In this document: positions 33,502 to 44,161 of the stretch, piece by piece
How the letters are laid out: each line of letters starts with the position of its first letter
Position numbering within the stretch: position 1 is the first letter of the stretch
DNA from: Diaporthe sp. PMI_573
Taxonomy: Eukaryota > Ascomycota > Sordariomycetes > Diaporthales > Diaporthaceae
Direction: 5' to 3'
Length of the DNA stretch: 64,000 nt
NCBI GenBank assembly: GCA_021399435.1
Contig: JAJTUP010000058.1
Span: forward strand, 1 to 64,000
Notes under the pieces: generated by a model
The model's database searches: none
What the model was told of the DNA's origin: nothing
Seen by the model: the letters and a program-made list of their open reading frames with translations, nothing else
Translations under genes and position numbers: made by a program

Positions 33502-34311
33502 TGTGTCTGGCCAGGGGCGTATAGCTCTAGATTGTTGTCAACCATGTGACATGTCAACGATGATGACGTGAGAGACGATCGACGGGAACACAAGATTAGC
33601 TACGGAGGAAGGGTTCGGGTTTGTCGTCAACATACGCTCTCCCAAAAGTCACCGCCCGGCCGAAAGGTTCCCAGGACCCCGACGGGTGAGCAAATCATGG
33701 GACGAACTCTCCGAAAGAAGTTCAAATTCCCGCGGGGACACCCGTGATAAAATTGTGGTTGATGAGCTGGCTGAGCATATCCGACTCGTACATGCAGAGC
33801 GGAGAAAAGCATGTTCCATGTCATGCTCGTGCATCACGGAGTCGTATCAGTGCGAAAGTATCCGGATTGCTGGGTATAAATGAGTGCTCCGTCTCTTATT
33901 TTTATTTTACTCTCGTCGGTTGTTAGGACGTAGCTCGGAATTCATTTTTCTTGTCCGCAAACCTACGCTCAACGCTCGGTCAAATTTGAAATCGCCAAGG
34001 CTAGAGACTCCTCGAGTAAGTATACACGCAGTCGCTGGCCCTTATTTGTCAAGAGAGTGTTGTGTAAAATGCAGGCTCACATACTGAAACAGACAGGATG
34101 TTCCTGGGTAATCGCGAAGGCCACCAGTTGAAGAGCAAATGTCAAAGTGGCGGCGGAATAAGGTCTTCGAATGGATTTGAGGAACGGTCCAAGCCAAGCT
34201 GGCTGCACCGGTGCGCTGAACAGTCAAATCTAGACGCTACGACACATTATAAACTCCTGAAAGTTATCAGCTGACTCCACGAGTCGAGCATAAACGGGAA
34301 CTTCCGAAATA

Positions 34312-35790
34312 ATGGAACCACTGGCATTCCCTTCGATACGGCGACAGGTCCAAAGTTGCAGCTGTGATCTGGGCCTCTACGTCGACGACTCTACCAACTT
34401 CAACCTGACGCAGCGATACATCGTTGTCACAATCCTGGGAGTCTCCATATACAACTGCGTGGAACTTATCCCCTTCATCTTCGCCACCTTCAAGCGGTAC
34501 AGGGGGTTGTACTTCTGGAGCCTGATGGTATCCATCCTGGGCATCCTCATGGCCAACGTCTCGAACCTCATATCCAACTTCTACCCCAACCCGCCTCGCC
34601 TCCAGATCGGTTTCATTGGGCTCTTCGGGTGGGCACTTATGGTCACAGGCCAATCCCTGGTGCTCTATTCCAGACTCGACCTCCTTCCACTCGGCGACAA
34701 AACACGACGATGGGTGTACACAAACGCCTCTCTGGGACGGGTCAAGAATCTATACCTTGACTGGGCGAGAGTGTCTGGCCCGATGAGTGCGGAATGTCAG
34801 CAGTTGAGCCGCCTCTTCTCTCAATGCGTCGACGGTAACCGCATCAGAATCCCACCGAAGCTGGAAAACGCTCCCCAGCCTGGCGATACCCCTCCCTTCA
34901 TTCTTGATGAGCTGCACGATGCCGCTAAGCTGTTGATGCATAACTATTCCTCCGAATCGAAAATCTGGGACGGTTATGATTTCAGCGCACTAGAGCTTCT
35001 TCTGGCTGGCGACAACATTGCAATGTCGGAATTTGACGCTATCAGACTGGCGCTGGGGCGGTGCAATAGACACCATACTCCCATTGATGACTTCCTTCAT
35101 CTCTTTGACTTCAATGCCGTGTCCGCCGAGGAGAAGGCGTGGATCCTCGCTCAACTACCGCCATCGAGCCATACACCGAGTCTGGTGCTGAATGCTCTTT
35201 GCTCATCCCATCTGCTTCAAGAGGACAAGCTGTGTCAATTTAACATACAACATCCTGGAATAAGATGGCAGCGCCTATACAGCTCTTCATGGGAGAGACA
35301 AGCTATGTTCCTTGATCGTGCGGCCAGGGCCTTGCAGCTGTTTCACCGCAAACTTATTGTCTTCCGCGTGGATGATCGTCTTACACTCGCCATATACGTG
35401 CCACGAAAGGTGGAGCCATCCCAGGAATGTGTCGTCGACGATTGTGTCCGAGTTTTTGCGTTTCCACATTCCCAGGGGCCGGAAACCCAGAGTCGACTTG
35501 TGCTGCCAACAAAGAAAAACTACCGCCTCTATTGCGACGAGAATAGCCTCCAGCTGTTCGAAAACCGTCGTGCGAATACGTGGATCTTCATAACGCGCGG
35601 ACCTTCTGATGACAGCCTGTATCGAAGCACCGAAGACCGGGGAGACAGAAGAAGGCAGCGACAGTCCACAATAGACAGTGGGCTGAATATCGACAACAGA
35701 GCAAGTATCGCGCTTAACAAGTTTAGCAAGGGTCTCCAGAGACATGTTGGAAGAGTGAATAGAAATGGCATTTCTGCTTCGGTAAGATAG
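34312..35790 (+). CDS. Chimeric ORF: DUF7703-type membrane N-terminus + RdRP-like segment
   Basis: A single 492-codon frame joins two unlike parts. Residues 1-135 resemble fungal DUF7703 integral membrane proteins, with hydrophobic helices at about 37-61, 66-88 and 98-118 and the motif TFKRYRGLYFWSLMVSILGI. From about residue 141 (VKNLYLDWARVSGPMSAECQ) it resembles the region upstream of the catalytic core in fungal RNA-dependent RNA polymerases of the silencing type (SQCVDGNRIRIP, SEFDAIRLALGRC, FHRKLIVFRVDDRLTLAIYV, VALNKFS-like IALNKFSKGLQRHVGRVNRN). The frame ends before any DbDGD catalytic motif. A GTAAGA splice donor coincides with the 3' end (35783), as if a downstream exon had been lost. 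The RdRP call is by recollection of the family pattern. The junction itself, in one open frame, is seen directly. Confidence 0.55.
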   Translation: MEPLAFPSIRRQVQSCSCDLGLYVDDSTNFNLTQRYIVVTILGVSIYNCVELIPFIFATFKRYRGLYFWSLMVSILGILMANVSNLISNFYPNPPRLQIGFIGLFGWALMVTGQSLVLYSRLDLLPLGDKTRRWVYTNASLGRVKNLYLDWARVSGPMSAECQQLSRLFSQCVDGNRIRIPPKLENAPQPGDTPPFILDELHDAAKLLMHNYSSESKIWDGYDFSALELLLAGDNIAMSEFDAIRLALGRCNRHHTPIDDFLHLFDFNAVSAEEKAWILAQLPPSSHTPSLVLNALCSSHLLQEDKLCQFNIQHPGIRWQRLYSSSWERQAMFLDRAARALQLFHRKLIVFRVDDRLTLAIYVPRKVEPSQECVVDDCVRVFAFPHSQGPETQSRLVLPTKKNYRLYCDENSLQLFENRRANTWIFITRGPSDDSLYRSTEDRGDRRRQRQSTIDSGLNIDNRASIALNKFSKGLQRHVGRVNRNGISASVR

Positions 35791-35858
35791 CTACTGAATG
35801 CAAAGATGTATTGTTTGAATTTCGATTTCTTCCTACGTGAGCCTTGTCGTCGTTCTAC

Positions 35859-36028
35859 CGATTTGCCATACGCTCTTTGAGCTTGTTTCCTACAGCATAG
35901 TTATTCACGTATGCAATACGGCCGGGCGATGTAGATGATCGCTTACGGTATAATCGCTGGGCAATCCGATTCTGTATGCGCCGTCGTTCAGCCTTGTCTC
36001 TGATCTTAGTCCAAACCTCATTATGGCC
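35859..36028 (-). pseudogene. bZIP basic-region fragment
   Basis: The - strand frame reads KIRDKAERRRIQNRIAQRLY, the basic DNA-binding region of fungal bZIP factors (consensus RRRIQNRxAQRxxR). A leucine zipper does not follow; the frame continues with KRSSTSPGRIAYVNNY and ends. An isolated exon-sized piece, 70 bp past the RdRP-like segment and in opposite orientation. Confidence 0.5.
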
Positions 36029-36099
36029 GCGCTAAGCTGCTATGCGCGATATTGATGCTTGGAACCAGGCTGAAAGATACAAGCTCTGGAATAGGGGTT

Positions 36100-36537
36100 C
36101 TATTCCGTTCTCATGCCGAGTGTAAAGGAGAATCGCTCAAGCTTCGGCCCTCCTCGCACCAATGCAGGGATCTCGATAACCCCCCCGGCTCCTACAACTC
36201 CGTTCCGCTCTAAGCTGCTCACTGCCATGCATACTGCCCAGCCTAGATCTGCTTGTGTTGTCTCTAAATTGTCCCCGTCATTTACTATGGCGTGCACCCG
36301 CTCCGCCCAGGGTGCTAATATAATCGGATTGATCGTTTCTAGCTCCTCTACCGGAATCTCGTTGAGTGCCACTGCTACCTCGTAAAATGGCAAGCGATGG
36401 TATCTTCTAAACTTTCGGATGCAAGATATAGCGTTGCGAAGCAGGTTAGTCCCTGGCAGGGTGTAAAGGTCAGTCCACAACTTGAGCCTCAACAGGCTGA
36501 GCCTGGACGACCAGGGCTGTCGAATTGGAGCGGGCAC
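36100..36537 (-). pseudogene. LINE ORF2 internal fragment (linker and start of RNase H)
   Basis: The frame (SCIRKFRRYHRLPFYEVAVA, ELETINPIILAPW, SSLERNGVVGAGGVIEIPAL) aligns with the segment between RT and RNase H of the LINE at 15142 (QIRKFRRLRSPFYQVANALK, WNGVVGIGGVIE). Both ends are truncated. It is a separate copy from those at 15-18 kb and 53-54.7 kb. Confidence 0.7.
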
Positions 36538-36673
36538 ACGCTGAGTTTACTGTTCCTGCCCCTCTTTTGGGTTCCCTTTCTTTCTATTTACTTTCTTCGT
36601 TTGTCTCTCAGTTCGATTTCTAAATATCTACCAAGCATTATCTGGTAGCATAGGATTCCCGGAGGTCAGATGG

Positions 36674-36855
36674 TTTGGACAGATGCATTCCAAGTCATTC
36701 CTACACCGAGACATCAAGCCGGAGAACTTTCTCATGGGAAGCGGTAGAAACGGGAAGGTAGTGTATGCTATAGACTATGGCCTGGCTCTGAGATTCACCC
36801 CATACTTAGCAGAGGACAAAGCTGAGTCCACAGCTCGCTGGCTAGATCTCATTTG
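36674..36855 (+). pseudogene. Casein kinase 1-like catalytic-loop fragment
   Basis: The frame reads MHSKSFLHRDIKPENFLMGS then VVYAIDYGLALRF, i.e. the HRD catalytic loop and a DFG-equivalent (DYG) of CK1-type kinases (usual form IHSKSFIHRDIKPDNFLMG..VYVIDFGLAKKY). Neither N-lobe nor the rest of the C-lobe is present, and a TGA closes the frame at 36855. A second, smaller CK1-like piece occurs at 52605. Confidence 0.65.
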
Positions 36856-36859
36856 ATTC

Positions 36860-37643
36860 CATCCGATTTAAGCGGCCATCGGCGGCTAATCTACTCTAGC
36901 TGAGTTTTTTGACCGCCAGGGAATGGCTGGTGCAGCCCCCTAACAACGTTGTGAGCCAGGATGTCAGTGCAGACAACGCCTCCAAGGAGGGGCAGCGCGC
37001 CGCCCACTTGGGCCCAAGGGGATACTGGTAAGGATATCGTCTTGGCGACCATTGCTGCGGTCAGGGCCGTCGGGTGCACTACTCGACAAGGCTGCGTCAA
37101 CCAATACCCAGCCAAGATTAAGTTGCCCGCGCCACCATAACGCCTACAAGACGAAGCTCCGGACTGCACTAGCTTTGCGATTTCCTTCGTAGAGGTATTC
37201 AAATTAAAATACAGTACAATCAGGAAATACGGAACAAGGGATGTACTATTAAAACTTTGGTCCATACATGTATGTGAATCATTGAGAGAACTCGACAGAA
37301 GTATAGTATCTTGAATGCTGTTTGATTTTCTTTTTAAGGATGCTTCGCACGGATGAAACATCACTTAATGTTTAAATTATATAATATGTTTGGAGATCTG
37401 GGTGAAGGGTGTCCAGTCTTGGGTGACATAATTAGTTGCATAATGCGCAGAATCAACTTGTGTTGAGGATTTGAATGTAGTGTTGTTGCTCATACAGTAG
37501 TGTCTAGATGAGTATAGAAGTTGATAATGTATCAGAAATAATTTTAGATTTAATTATAAAGATAAAGATAAAGAAAAACTGAAACTAGCTACATTGTCCT
37601 GTTCAACCGGTTGGACGATGGGCGCTGCCCCTTACATATATAA
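36860..37643. other. AT-rich intergenic DNA
   Basis: No supported gene. 37140-37600 is AT-rich and lies downstream of the gene ending at 37644; it probably includes that gene's 3' region. Confidence 0.45.
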
Positions 37644-39626
37644 TTAGGTATTATTCTGCGGGTGGTTTTGTAGGTCTTGGATCCTCCGAGAACGCCTCGG
37701 TGCTTTGAAGTTCTTAAGTTTTTCGTTATTCTTCTCTGCCCGTATCACTCTAGGCTCTGTCTGGCCTGCCAGCTTCCAAGTCTGCCGCAGGTAGGCATTG
37801 ATATTCGCCTTGAAGTGAGGAAGACACTCGGTGACGGAAAACCACGTTGGCTTATCCGGATCTTTTGTTTTGCCAAAACTTCCTCGGAAGCCTGCCCATT
37901 TATAAGTGCATGATGCTAAAACCATATAGCACGCTCCTTCTGGAACTGCGCCCTTCTCAAGCTTCTTTAGCTCATCTCGCTTGCCTGTCTGTAAGTTAGG
38001 TATATCCTGTGGATCCATAGGTATGAAGCTGTTTTTCACCACATAGTATCTTCTTGGGCGTCCATTTTCCCGAGGGATCGGATCGAGTGAGATCATTGTG
38101 TGTCCCTTAATGCGCATCTTCCCCTCGATCCGTGCTTCCGCATCTTGGAGTGACTCCGGGTCTCGAATTGTAACTCGGAAATAGCCGTTCCTCTTTGTGT
38201 AAAATCTTTTTACATCAACTCTCACAGTCTCATTATATTCCTCGTCGTCAGCTTTATTGATCGGTTTCGTGTTAGTGTTTGTGTCATTGATATTTTGGCT
38301 GGGAAGCCTGTGGCCACTCCGTCTTCTCCCACATACTGCCTTCTTATCACGCGCTTCTACATTATCCACAACTGTGTCAGATTGTGTTAAACTGGTGAAA
38401 CTTTTACTCCGACGAGGCTCTTTGTTATTCTCCCTCGCTTTGCTAGGCGCACCTTGGTTGTGGCCTCTTTCCAGTTGACTTGACATTGCGGTTTTTACGT
38501 GGACTATGGGATCCGCCCGTCCAACGTGCTCTGCTGGTGGACTTACCCCACTCATCATTACATCACCATCCCCATCCCAACGACCTCGTTCTTGCTCCAA
38601 TATTGTTTCTGATATATTGTCTGACTCAGGGTCACTTATATGGTGCTGCAAGATTGAGCCGTCTTGAGACTCTTGCTGTTGTACACCTGTGGCCTTGCCT
38701 TTCATCAATACAACATCTGGACTGTCCTGGCTAATCTTTCTTTTCTTTGGTTTTCGAATGACTGCGTTTACGGGCGCGTAGTCTCCGATCCCATTCGATG
38801 CCCTGCGTTTCAAATGTAGCCTAGGCGGGTTGATCTGGTTAGACTGATAATCGACATCTAATGGTGTATTGTCCACACTGTCGTGACTAGTCTTTCTTCT
38901 CTTGGTCTTGTGTCCGGCCTCGCCTCTTGGCGTGTCATCATTCCCTCCTTTTGTTTTCTTCCGTTTCAAAGAACGCTTGAGATCATCGACTGATTCGTTT
39001 TTACCGTGCAAAAAATACGGGTTGTTATCTAGCTTGTCCTGCTCAAATATTTTTTTTTTTACATTGTGACCTGGTGCATTATGTACACTTTCACTTGTTG
39101 CCCTCCGTTTCGAATTTCCCGTGTGTGGTTGGAACGGTTCTGTTTCTCGCTGTGTTATACTCGTTTGACTCAGGTCCTTCGACGGTACTTGGTCTCCGAT
39201 GGTACGTACTACTTGCGGTGTCGATTGCACTTTGGACGCATGTTTTTGCACCTGATCACGACCCGGTACTATACTGTCATTCTTGTGATCTGATACGTGG
39301 GTATTTGCTCGAAGGGGATGCTCGGAAGGTTGTGGTATATTCTCTTTTAGGATCCCGTGTAGCTTGTGCTCTTCTAAAATGCTAAGCAGCTCGCTCTTTC
39401 TGGCCTTTGAGTTGAATGAAAGTTTTTTCCCCCTGAGAATTGTTTTGATCTCTTCACGGGACTTGGTCGTGAGGATGTCTTCGGCCTCTGCTGTCGATTG
39501 GGATTGAGGTTGAACACTTCGAAGCCTCTGTGCTCGTGTCTTCCCAGGAGCCAGCAACGTGGGGTCTTCATCACCAGCCTTGACCACTTCCTTGTCCGCG
39601 GAGCTCCGACCTGCTTCTTGACTCAT
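37644..39626 (-). CDS. Large basic nuclear-type protein with SAP-like N-terminus
   Basis: This is an intact single-exon frame of 660 aa. Residues about 53-92 (LTTKSREEIKTILRGKKLSF through KSELLSILEEHKL) look like a SAP-type helix-loop-helix, often DNA-binding. Residues 95-460 are disordered and polar, with many bipartite basic clusters (KTKRRKTSHDS, KPKKRKISQDS, KRSLKRKKTKGG), i.e. repeated nuclear-localisation-like motifs with a recurring KRRxxS.DS..N pattern. Residues about 475-610 form an ordered domain (DVKRFYTKRNGYFRVTIRDP, GHTMISLDPIPRENGRPRRY, CTYKWAGFRGSFGKTKDPDK) that I cannot name. A role in chromatin or DNA transactions is a guess from composition. No damage is visible, in contrast to most neighbours. 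Start at the ATG 39626, first in frame. Confidence 0.6.
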   Translation of the reverse strand: MSQEAGRSSADKEVVKAGDEDPTLLAPGKTRAQRLRSVQPQSQSTAEAEDILTTKSREEIKTILRGKKLSFNSKARKSELLSILEEHKLHGILKENIPQPSEHPLRANTHVSDHKNDSIVPGRDQVQKHASKVQSTPQVVRTIGDQVPSKDLSQTSITQRETEPFQPHTGNSKRRATSESVHNAPGHNVKKKIFEQDKLDNNPYFLHGKNESVDDLKRSLKRKKTKGGNDDTPRGEAGHKTKRRKTSHDSVDNTPLDVDYQSNQINPPRLHLKRRASNGIGDYAPVNAVIRKPKKRKISQDSPDVVLMKGKATGVQQQESQDGSILQHHISDPESDNISETILEQERGRWDGDGDVMMSGVSPPAEHVGRADPIVHVKTAMSSQLERGHNQGAPSKARENNKEPRRSKSFTSLTQSDTVVDNVEARDKKAVCGRRRSGHRLPSQNINDTNTNTKPINKADDEEYNETVRVDVKRFYTKRNGYFRVTIRDPESLQDAEARIEGKMRIKGHTMISLDPIPRENGRPRRYYVVKNSFIPMDPQDIPNLQTGKRDELKKLEKGAVPEGACYMVLASCTYKWAGFRGSFGKTKDPDKPTWFSVTECLPHFKANINAYLRQTWKLAGQTEPRVIRAEKNNEKLKNFKAPRRSRRIQDLQNHPQNNT

Positions 39627-40109
39627 GTTTTGTTATACATCTTAATACACGGGAGGGAGAGCGGCATGAGCACGCCTGCTCACATATTTATATCCAATCT
39701 CGACGCTTTCGTCTCGAACTAGGAATACGAAAGCTGAATATTGAATAGCTGCAAAGGTCTCCTTCCTCAAACTTGGTACTCAGATCTTTAAAAGAGGCAG
39801 GTAAAATCTGAAACCTACAGGGTCAATAACTACGGTAGTACTTCTATACGGCTGCGTTGCAATCTATGTACTTTGAAGTAAATTCATAGTTAAACAGCTA
39901 GGTTAAGTTCTAGTTGTCTCCTTGAATGTCAAGGTAGAGCAGTATCGAGTTATACCTATTGTTTTATTGTTATTCCAATGCAGCCTTAGGGTCGCCGAAG
40001 AGACATGTTGACTGGGCTTTCTTGTACGTACTTACGCAATATCGCTTTAACGATGGTTCGGTTGGTTCTTCATTGCTTGCTTCTAACTGGCAGCCTGGAC
40101 TCTGTTGCC

Positions 40110-40372
40110 GGAGATGGAAGCAATGTTTTCTCTTGTTGTGGAACGATTCACCACAGTCCCGGCATCGTAAGACCTTGGTTGTGATATTGGATGATGGTAA
40201 CGATGGTGCTCATGATGAGGTTGTGTTCTCGGCTGATGCTGAGGATAGGCCGTGGGCTACAACGATCTCGTCATGAACAACGGCTTCGTCATGACCAACA
40301 GTTTCGTCATGAGCAGCGGTCTTGACATCAACAATGATCTCTTCATAACAATAGCAATAACCTAGAGGAAAT
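40110..40372 (-). pseudogene. C2H2-like finger fragment with 18-bp tandem repeats
   Basis: The - strand frame carries LRCRDCGESFHNKRKHC, a C2H2-like finger of the type found in some fungal retroelement gag proteins. Upstream is a peptide with recurring HDE(T/A/I)VV units, encoded by three copies of an 18-bp repeat (40269-40325, unit CATGAxxAxCxxxxTCGT). No longer ORF surrounds it. Confidence 0.3.
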
Positions 40373-40894
40373 CAACATAGGAAGATAGACTTATTTAGAA
40401 AATTTGATTTTGGTACTTTGAAAAATCAAGGTGGGTGGGCGGGGGCAGGACAATGCGGAAGAGAGCCAACCACTGCCATTAAAACAAATTTGATTTCAAA
40501 GTACCTTGCATATTCTCTTTGCGGTTCCTGTAAGGAGTTAAGAATTCTGTTCTGAGCTTCCAAAAAAGGGGGCCTAGGCTATGCTAGGCTATGCTCCATA
40601 TTGTGTTCCTTATTTCAAGATCCTAGGAATGCAAAGGACATTGACGAGTTATATGGTATAACTTTTTGGGCTTTGTGGCTTCCTAGAATCTGAACACCTT
40701 ATTTGCTCAAGGCCCAATTCTGAGGACTAATCTGTTGAAAGTTAAGAGTAGAAAACAGGTTTTGAATCTTAAAGAAATTACTAAACCTATATTTATTCAG
40801 AATTTGATTAAAAATATAGTACATGAATCCCAAATCCGTAAATCTTGGAATGACTTCTTAATTACTTACTAGTATCCGCTCTACATTATTATAA

Positions 40895-41752
40895 AAAGGG
40901 TATCGGCTGCCTTTCAAACATCCGATAGATCTTGAGGCCCTACAGCATGACGCTGTACTACTGCACCTTCGAGGCCCTCTGGACGGGACGCAGCTCGCCG
41001 AGGCCAGGGCCGTCTACGGGGACGCGGTGCCCAACTACACGTATGTGGGCCCCATGGGCCTGGCGCCCGACCACGCCGAGCTGTTTGTGTGGAGGATCGA
41101 GTTCCCGCGCGGGCGCCCCTTCTTGGCCGACGCGATCCGGCTCGGCCTGAGGGAGAACCGGGAGAAATACGCAGCCATCCTCAGGCAGTTTGTCGACTTT
41201 GGCGCCGCCCCGCTCGGCGACGCGGCCGAAGCCGAAGCTGGGCGCACGGCGCCGCACAACCGCCTCGCCGACGCGAGCAACATGGTCATCCAGTCCAACT
41301 GGTCTGGCTTCGACGGCTTGCTGTTCTGGGCGCCGTCGATGACCGTCGCGCTCCCGCTTGGGGCCTCCCTCTGCGGCCTCCTGTGGCTGGAGGGTGTACC
41401 GCTGAAAGACGACGGAAAGAAAGACCCGGCCAAGTCGTGTACGGTCGATCGCTTCCCCTTTGCTGCTTTCAGCCGCGACGTGTACGATCTCGAGACGCTC
41501 TGGCTGGAGCACCTGGTCCGGCGCGGCGGGATGCCACCCGTCGAACACAACGAGCGGCCCTGGAAGCACCTGTTTCAGGCCATGATCGAGGGCGTCAAGG
41601 TGGCGGCCAACGCCACTGACGGCGACAAGATGTCCTACGAGGAGCAGGTCTCCAAGCTGGCCGCGGACTGGTATTTGCGCAAACTGGGTGCCATGCTAGC
41701 GACGAAATGCATTCAGCGCATGAAAGGGGGCCTTAAAGAGGATTTAGACTAA
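40895..41752 (+). CDS. Unrecognised GC-rich gene, 5'-truncated
   Basis: The frame is open from a TAA at 40892 to a TAG at 41752. The first in-frame ATG (41054) lies well inside conserved-looking sequence (LLHLRGPLDGTQLAEARAVY precedes it), so the start is lost or is in an upstream exon; a CTACAG at 40937-40942 could be a splice acceptor. The product (about 270 aa) is soluble and mixed alpha/beta, with Trp-rich motifs (HAELFVWRIEFPRGRPFLAD, SNWSGFDGLLFWAP, DLETLWLEHLV, RPWKHLFQAMIEG). No family is recognised. GC content is markedly higher than in the flanking AT-rich DNA, suggesting different origin or escape from RIP. A long - strand frame over the same bases is a GC-driven shadow. Confidence 0.45.
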   Translation, partial: KGYRLPFKHPIDLEALQHDAVLLHLRGPLDGTQLAEARAVYGDAVPNYTYVGPMGLAPDHAELFVWRIEFPRGRPFLADAIRLGLRENREKYAAILRQFVDFGAAPLGDAAEAEAGRTAPHNRLADASNMVIQSNWSGFDGLLFWAPSMTVALPLGASLCGLLWLEGVPLKDDGKKDPAKSCTVDRFPFAAFSRDVYDLETLWLEHLVRRGGMPPVEHNERPWKHLFQAMIEGVKVAANATDGDKMSYEEQVSKLAADWYLRKLGAMLATKCIQRMKGGLKEDLD

Positions 41753-43192
41753 TATCCTCTGCCTGTTTCGGTCCCCGCAGCTGTATCATTGTCGTTTACC
41801 CATATTAAATCATCGTATTGGGCTATGGAGGGGACAAGTCTATTAGGAGCAAAGGAATGTTTGCGACAGTATCATTCGTTTGGTTTGATACGATTGTGGT
41901 TCGCCCCGAAGTCCTTGATAACCCCGTCCAGGAACCTCTGATGTACAGTTCCTTCAATTTTATTCCACCATACAGTAAAACATTAGTTATATGTATTTAG
42001 GTCATATAGTACTGTGAAGATGAGTAGCAGCCGTGCCTGGGTTACCCTCATTAACTCCATCAGAGACACTGGGCAGAAGAACAGGTCAAAGAACAGTCGA
42101 AGAAGAGCCTGTGGTTGAAGAAGAGGATATTTATGGCGTTAACTAAAGGATAAGCCTTCGCCAAAATGAATCACTCATAAGAGGCATGTGTCAGCCCGCA
42201 TTTATGTCCCAGCATTTGAAAGGGCAATGATGTAAGAGAGACAAATGAATTGTTAGCGATAATCTGGCAGGCTAGTAGCGCAGTTCTATGGTGGACGCCT
42301 CTTTGTGTGGATGTAGGTGTGGCATCAAGCCTGGGAAGTTTGAAGAGGACATCGTGTGGGCTATTGTACCCAGGGTGGCGGAAAGATGTGACATAAGGCC
42401 GTTGAGGGGGAGCAGGATCCGGAACAGACTGCTTTAATAAAACTCGAGTTGATGCCATAAATAAGTCGACGTTGATGGTCGCGATGCAGTGTTAATGTGT
42501 TGTTGTCGCAGAGGTAGGTTTCCAAGATTGGTCCCGCATGGATCGGTGGAGAGATGATCAGCACGGCCCCAGCGGGTAGATCCGATACGGTCTCTCCGGC
42601 AACCGCTGTCAGCACAACACCGCCGAAGTACTGCAGCCTTACAACACAGACAACATCAATGAACCTGCCTTGCGCGCCTCGTCGCCATACTCATCAGAGC
42701 GAGAACATGGATATCGCCACCCGGCTCGATTCGATCGACTCAAAAACCCCTACCTTCACATCAGACTCCCCCGAGCATCGCAACGAGCTCAAGTGGAGGC
42801 CTGATAGGCACTCTTCAGAACATTAAAATGACCATTATTTGCTGGTTGTAGCCCGTGAGAAGTATTTGCTGGCAGGAAGCATAAGAAAACGTTGCCGAAG
42901 AAGCACTCCTCCATGAACTCGGGCTATATAATAACTCCATCTCGCAATTTGCGCACAAGTACTGCTTCTAATCACACATCTCAACCAGTTAGATGTGGAA
43001 TTCGTAATTAGGGCATAGCGTTTACCTTAAGAACCGTTGCTAAAACAATTCGACCAGAATGATGTTGTCGCATAAGGTCATACAGCTTGCGCCGAACTTC
43101 CCTTCGTTATAGATTGGATTTCCTTGCCCAATATCGATCAGATTGTCAATTAATCAATCAATCACGGGGACAGACTCCTCCGGCTTTCCGGT
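41753..43192. other. No supported gene
   Basis: Only short overlapping frames on both strands (for example around 42361-42826). None has a domain pattern. Nothing regulatory is recognisable. Confidence 0.4.
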
Positions 43193-43498
43193 CTATGGGA
43201 CGGTCTGCAACTTGGTAACTTGCATAAGCATAAGCGAGTATCCCCGGGAATCCCAGTCAAGTACGTATTGAACAAGCACCTCCTCTTCTGCTTTCGTTAA
43301 TCTCTTGTTGTTGGGGTGAGTATCTTGTCGTGCAGTGCGGCCAGCCATTCTATGGGTAAGGGTAGTACAAGGGACTTTATGGATCTTAGCAGCTTCTTGA
43401 ATGCTTAGTCTCGGGTCGTTTTTGATAGCTTGAATAGCCTTTTGATGTCTAATTCTTTTGTTTTGGTCATTTTTGCGATGGTGTGCGAAAAAACGCAT
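43193..43498 (-). pseudogene. Pogo-family transposase HTH fragment
   Basis: The - strand frame reads RIRHQKAIQAIKNDPRLSIQ then EAAKIHKVPCTTLTHRMAGR and KRLTKAEEEVLVQYVLDWDS, the psq-type HTH and following acidic helix of pogo transposases. It ends after RGYSL, where the CENP-B HTH should start. A third pogo subfamily relative to those at 22880 and 30918. Confidence 0.7.
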
Positions 43499-43846
43499 AA
43501 GAAGTATAGATGGCAGTGGGAGTTAATTCTTTCCTGTAGAGACAAATGCCATCTCCCTCATCATTGACCGGTAAAGAGGTGCAGGAGTGGGATGGTACAC
43601 TCTAGTGTCCATGGACGCTCCGCCCCCGCCCCCCCAAAGTGAATGCGCCGGATCGTGGGCTTCCTGGAGCAAAAGCTTTCCGTTCTCATAGTTGCCTATC
43701 CTGGCATTGAAAGACATCAAAGCATTTCTTCGTAGTTCCAGAGCGAAAAGACATCACATTTGCAAATACAGTGCTTTGAAAAGCTAACTCGCAGACAACA
43801 AAAACACTCATTGTACGGAGGCAAATGTTCTATAAACAACCGTGAG

Positions 43847-43859
43847 CCCCCCCCCCCCC
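43847..43859. repeat. C13 homopolymer tract
   Basis: Thirteen consecutive C. Together with G8 at 44276 and G12 at 46213 it forms a cluster of unusually long G/C tracts within 2.4 kb, otherwise absent from the window. Confidence 0.9.
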
Positions 43860-44161
43860 GAACAGCTAGTAAAGTACTTCGATAAAATTTCAAAGTACTG
43901 CTTAGTACGCACATGGAAATATACCCAAACAAGTCCCCATTGAAGTGTGTTTCTACAACATCCTACACGAAAGTACTTTTCTCATCGTTGCAGAGCTAAA
44001 TGTACCTGACTCCTTACACATAAATATGGGAGTTTCGTGGTATAAACTGTGCTCCTTAATCAACAGTGAGAGCGGTCTTTTACTGTTGACACGATCGGTG
44101 CCAATGTTTAGCAAGTTTGACTTAGAAACCGGTGTTGCATCATTTCTCATACCATCTCCAA

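Noticed and set aside
40958..41569. Long - strand frame (203 codons) over the GC-rich gene
   Set aside because: It is antisense to a better frame with sensible composition; it is Arg/Pro/Gly-rich, as expected of a GC-driven shadow.
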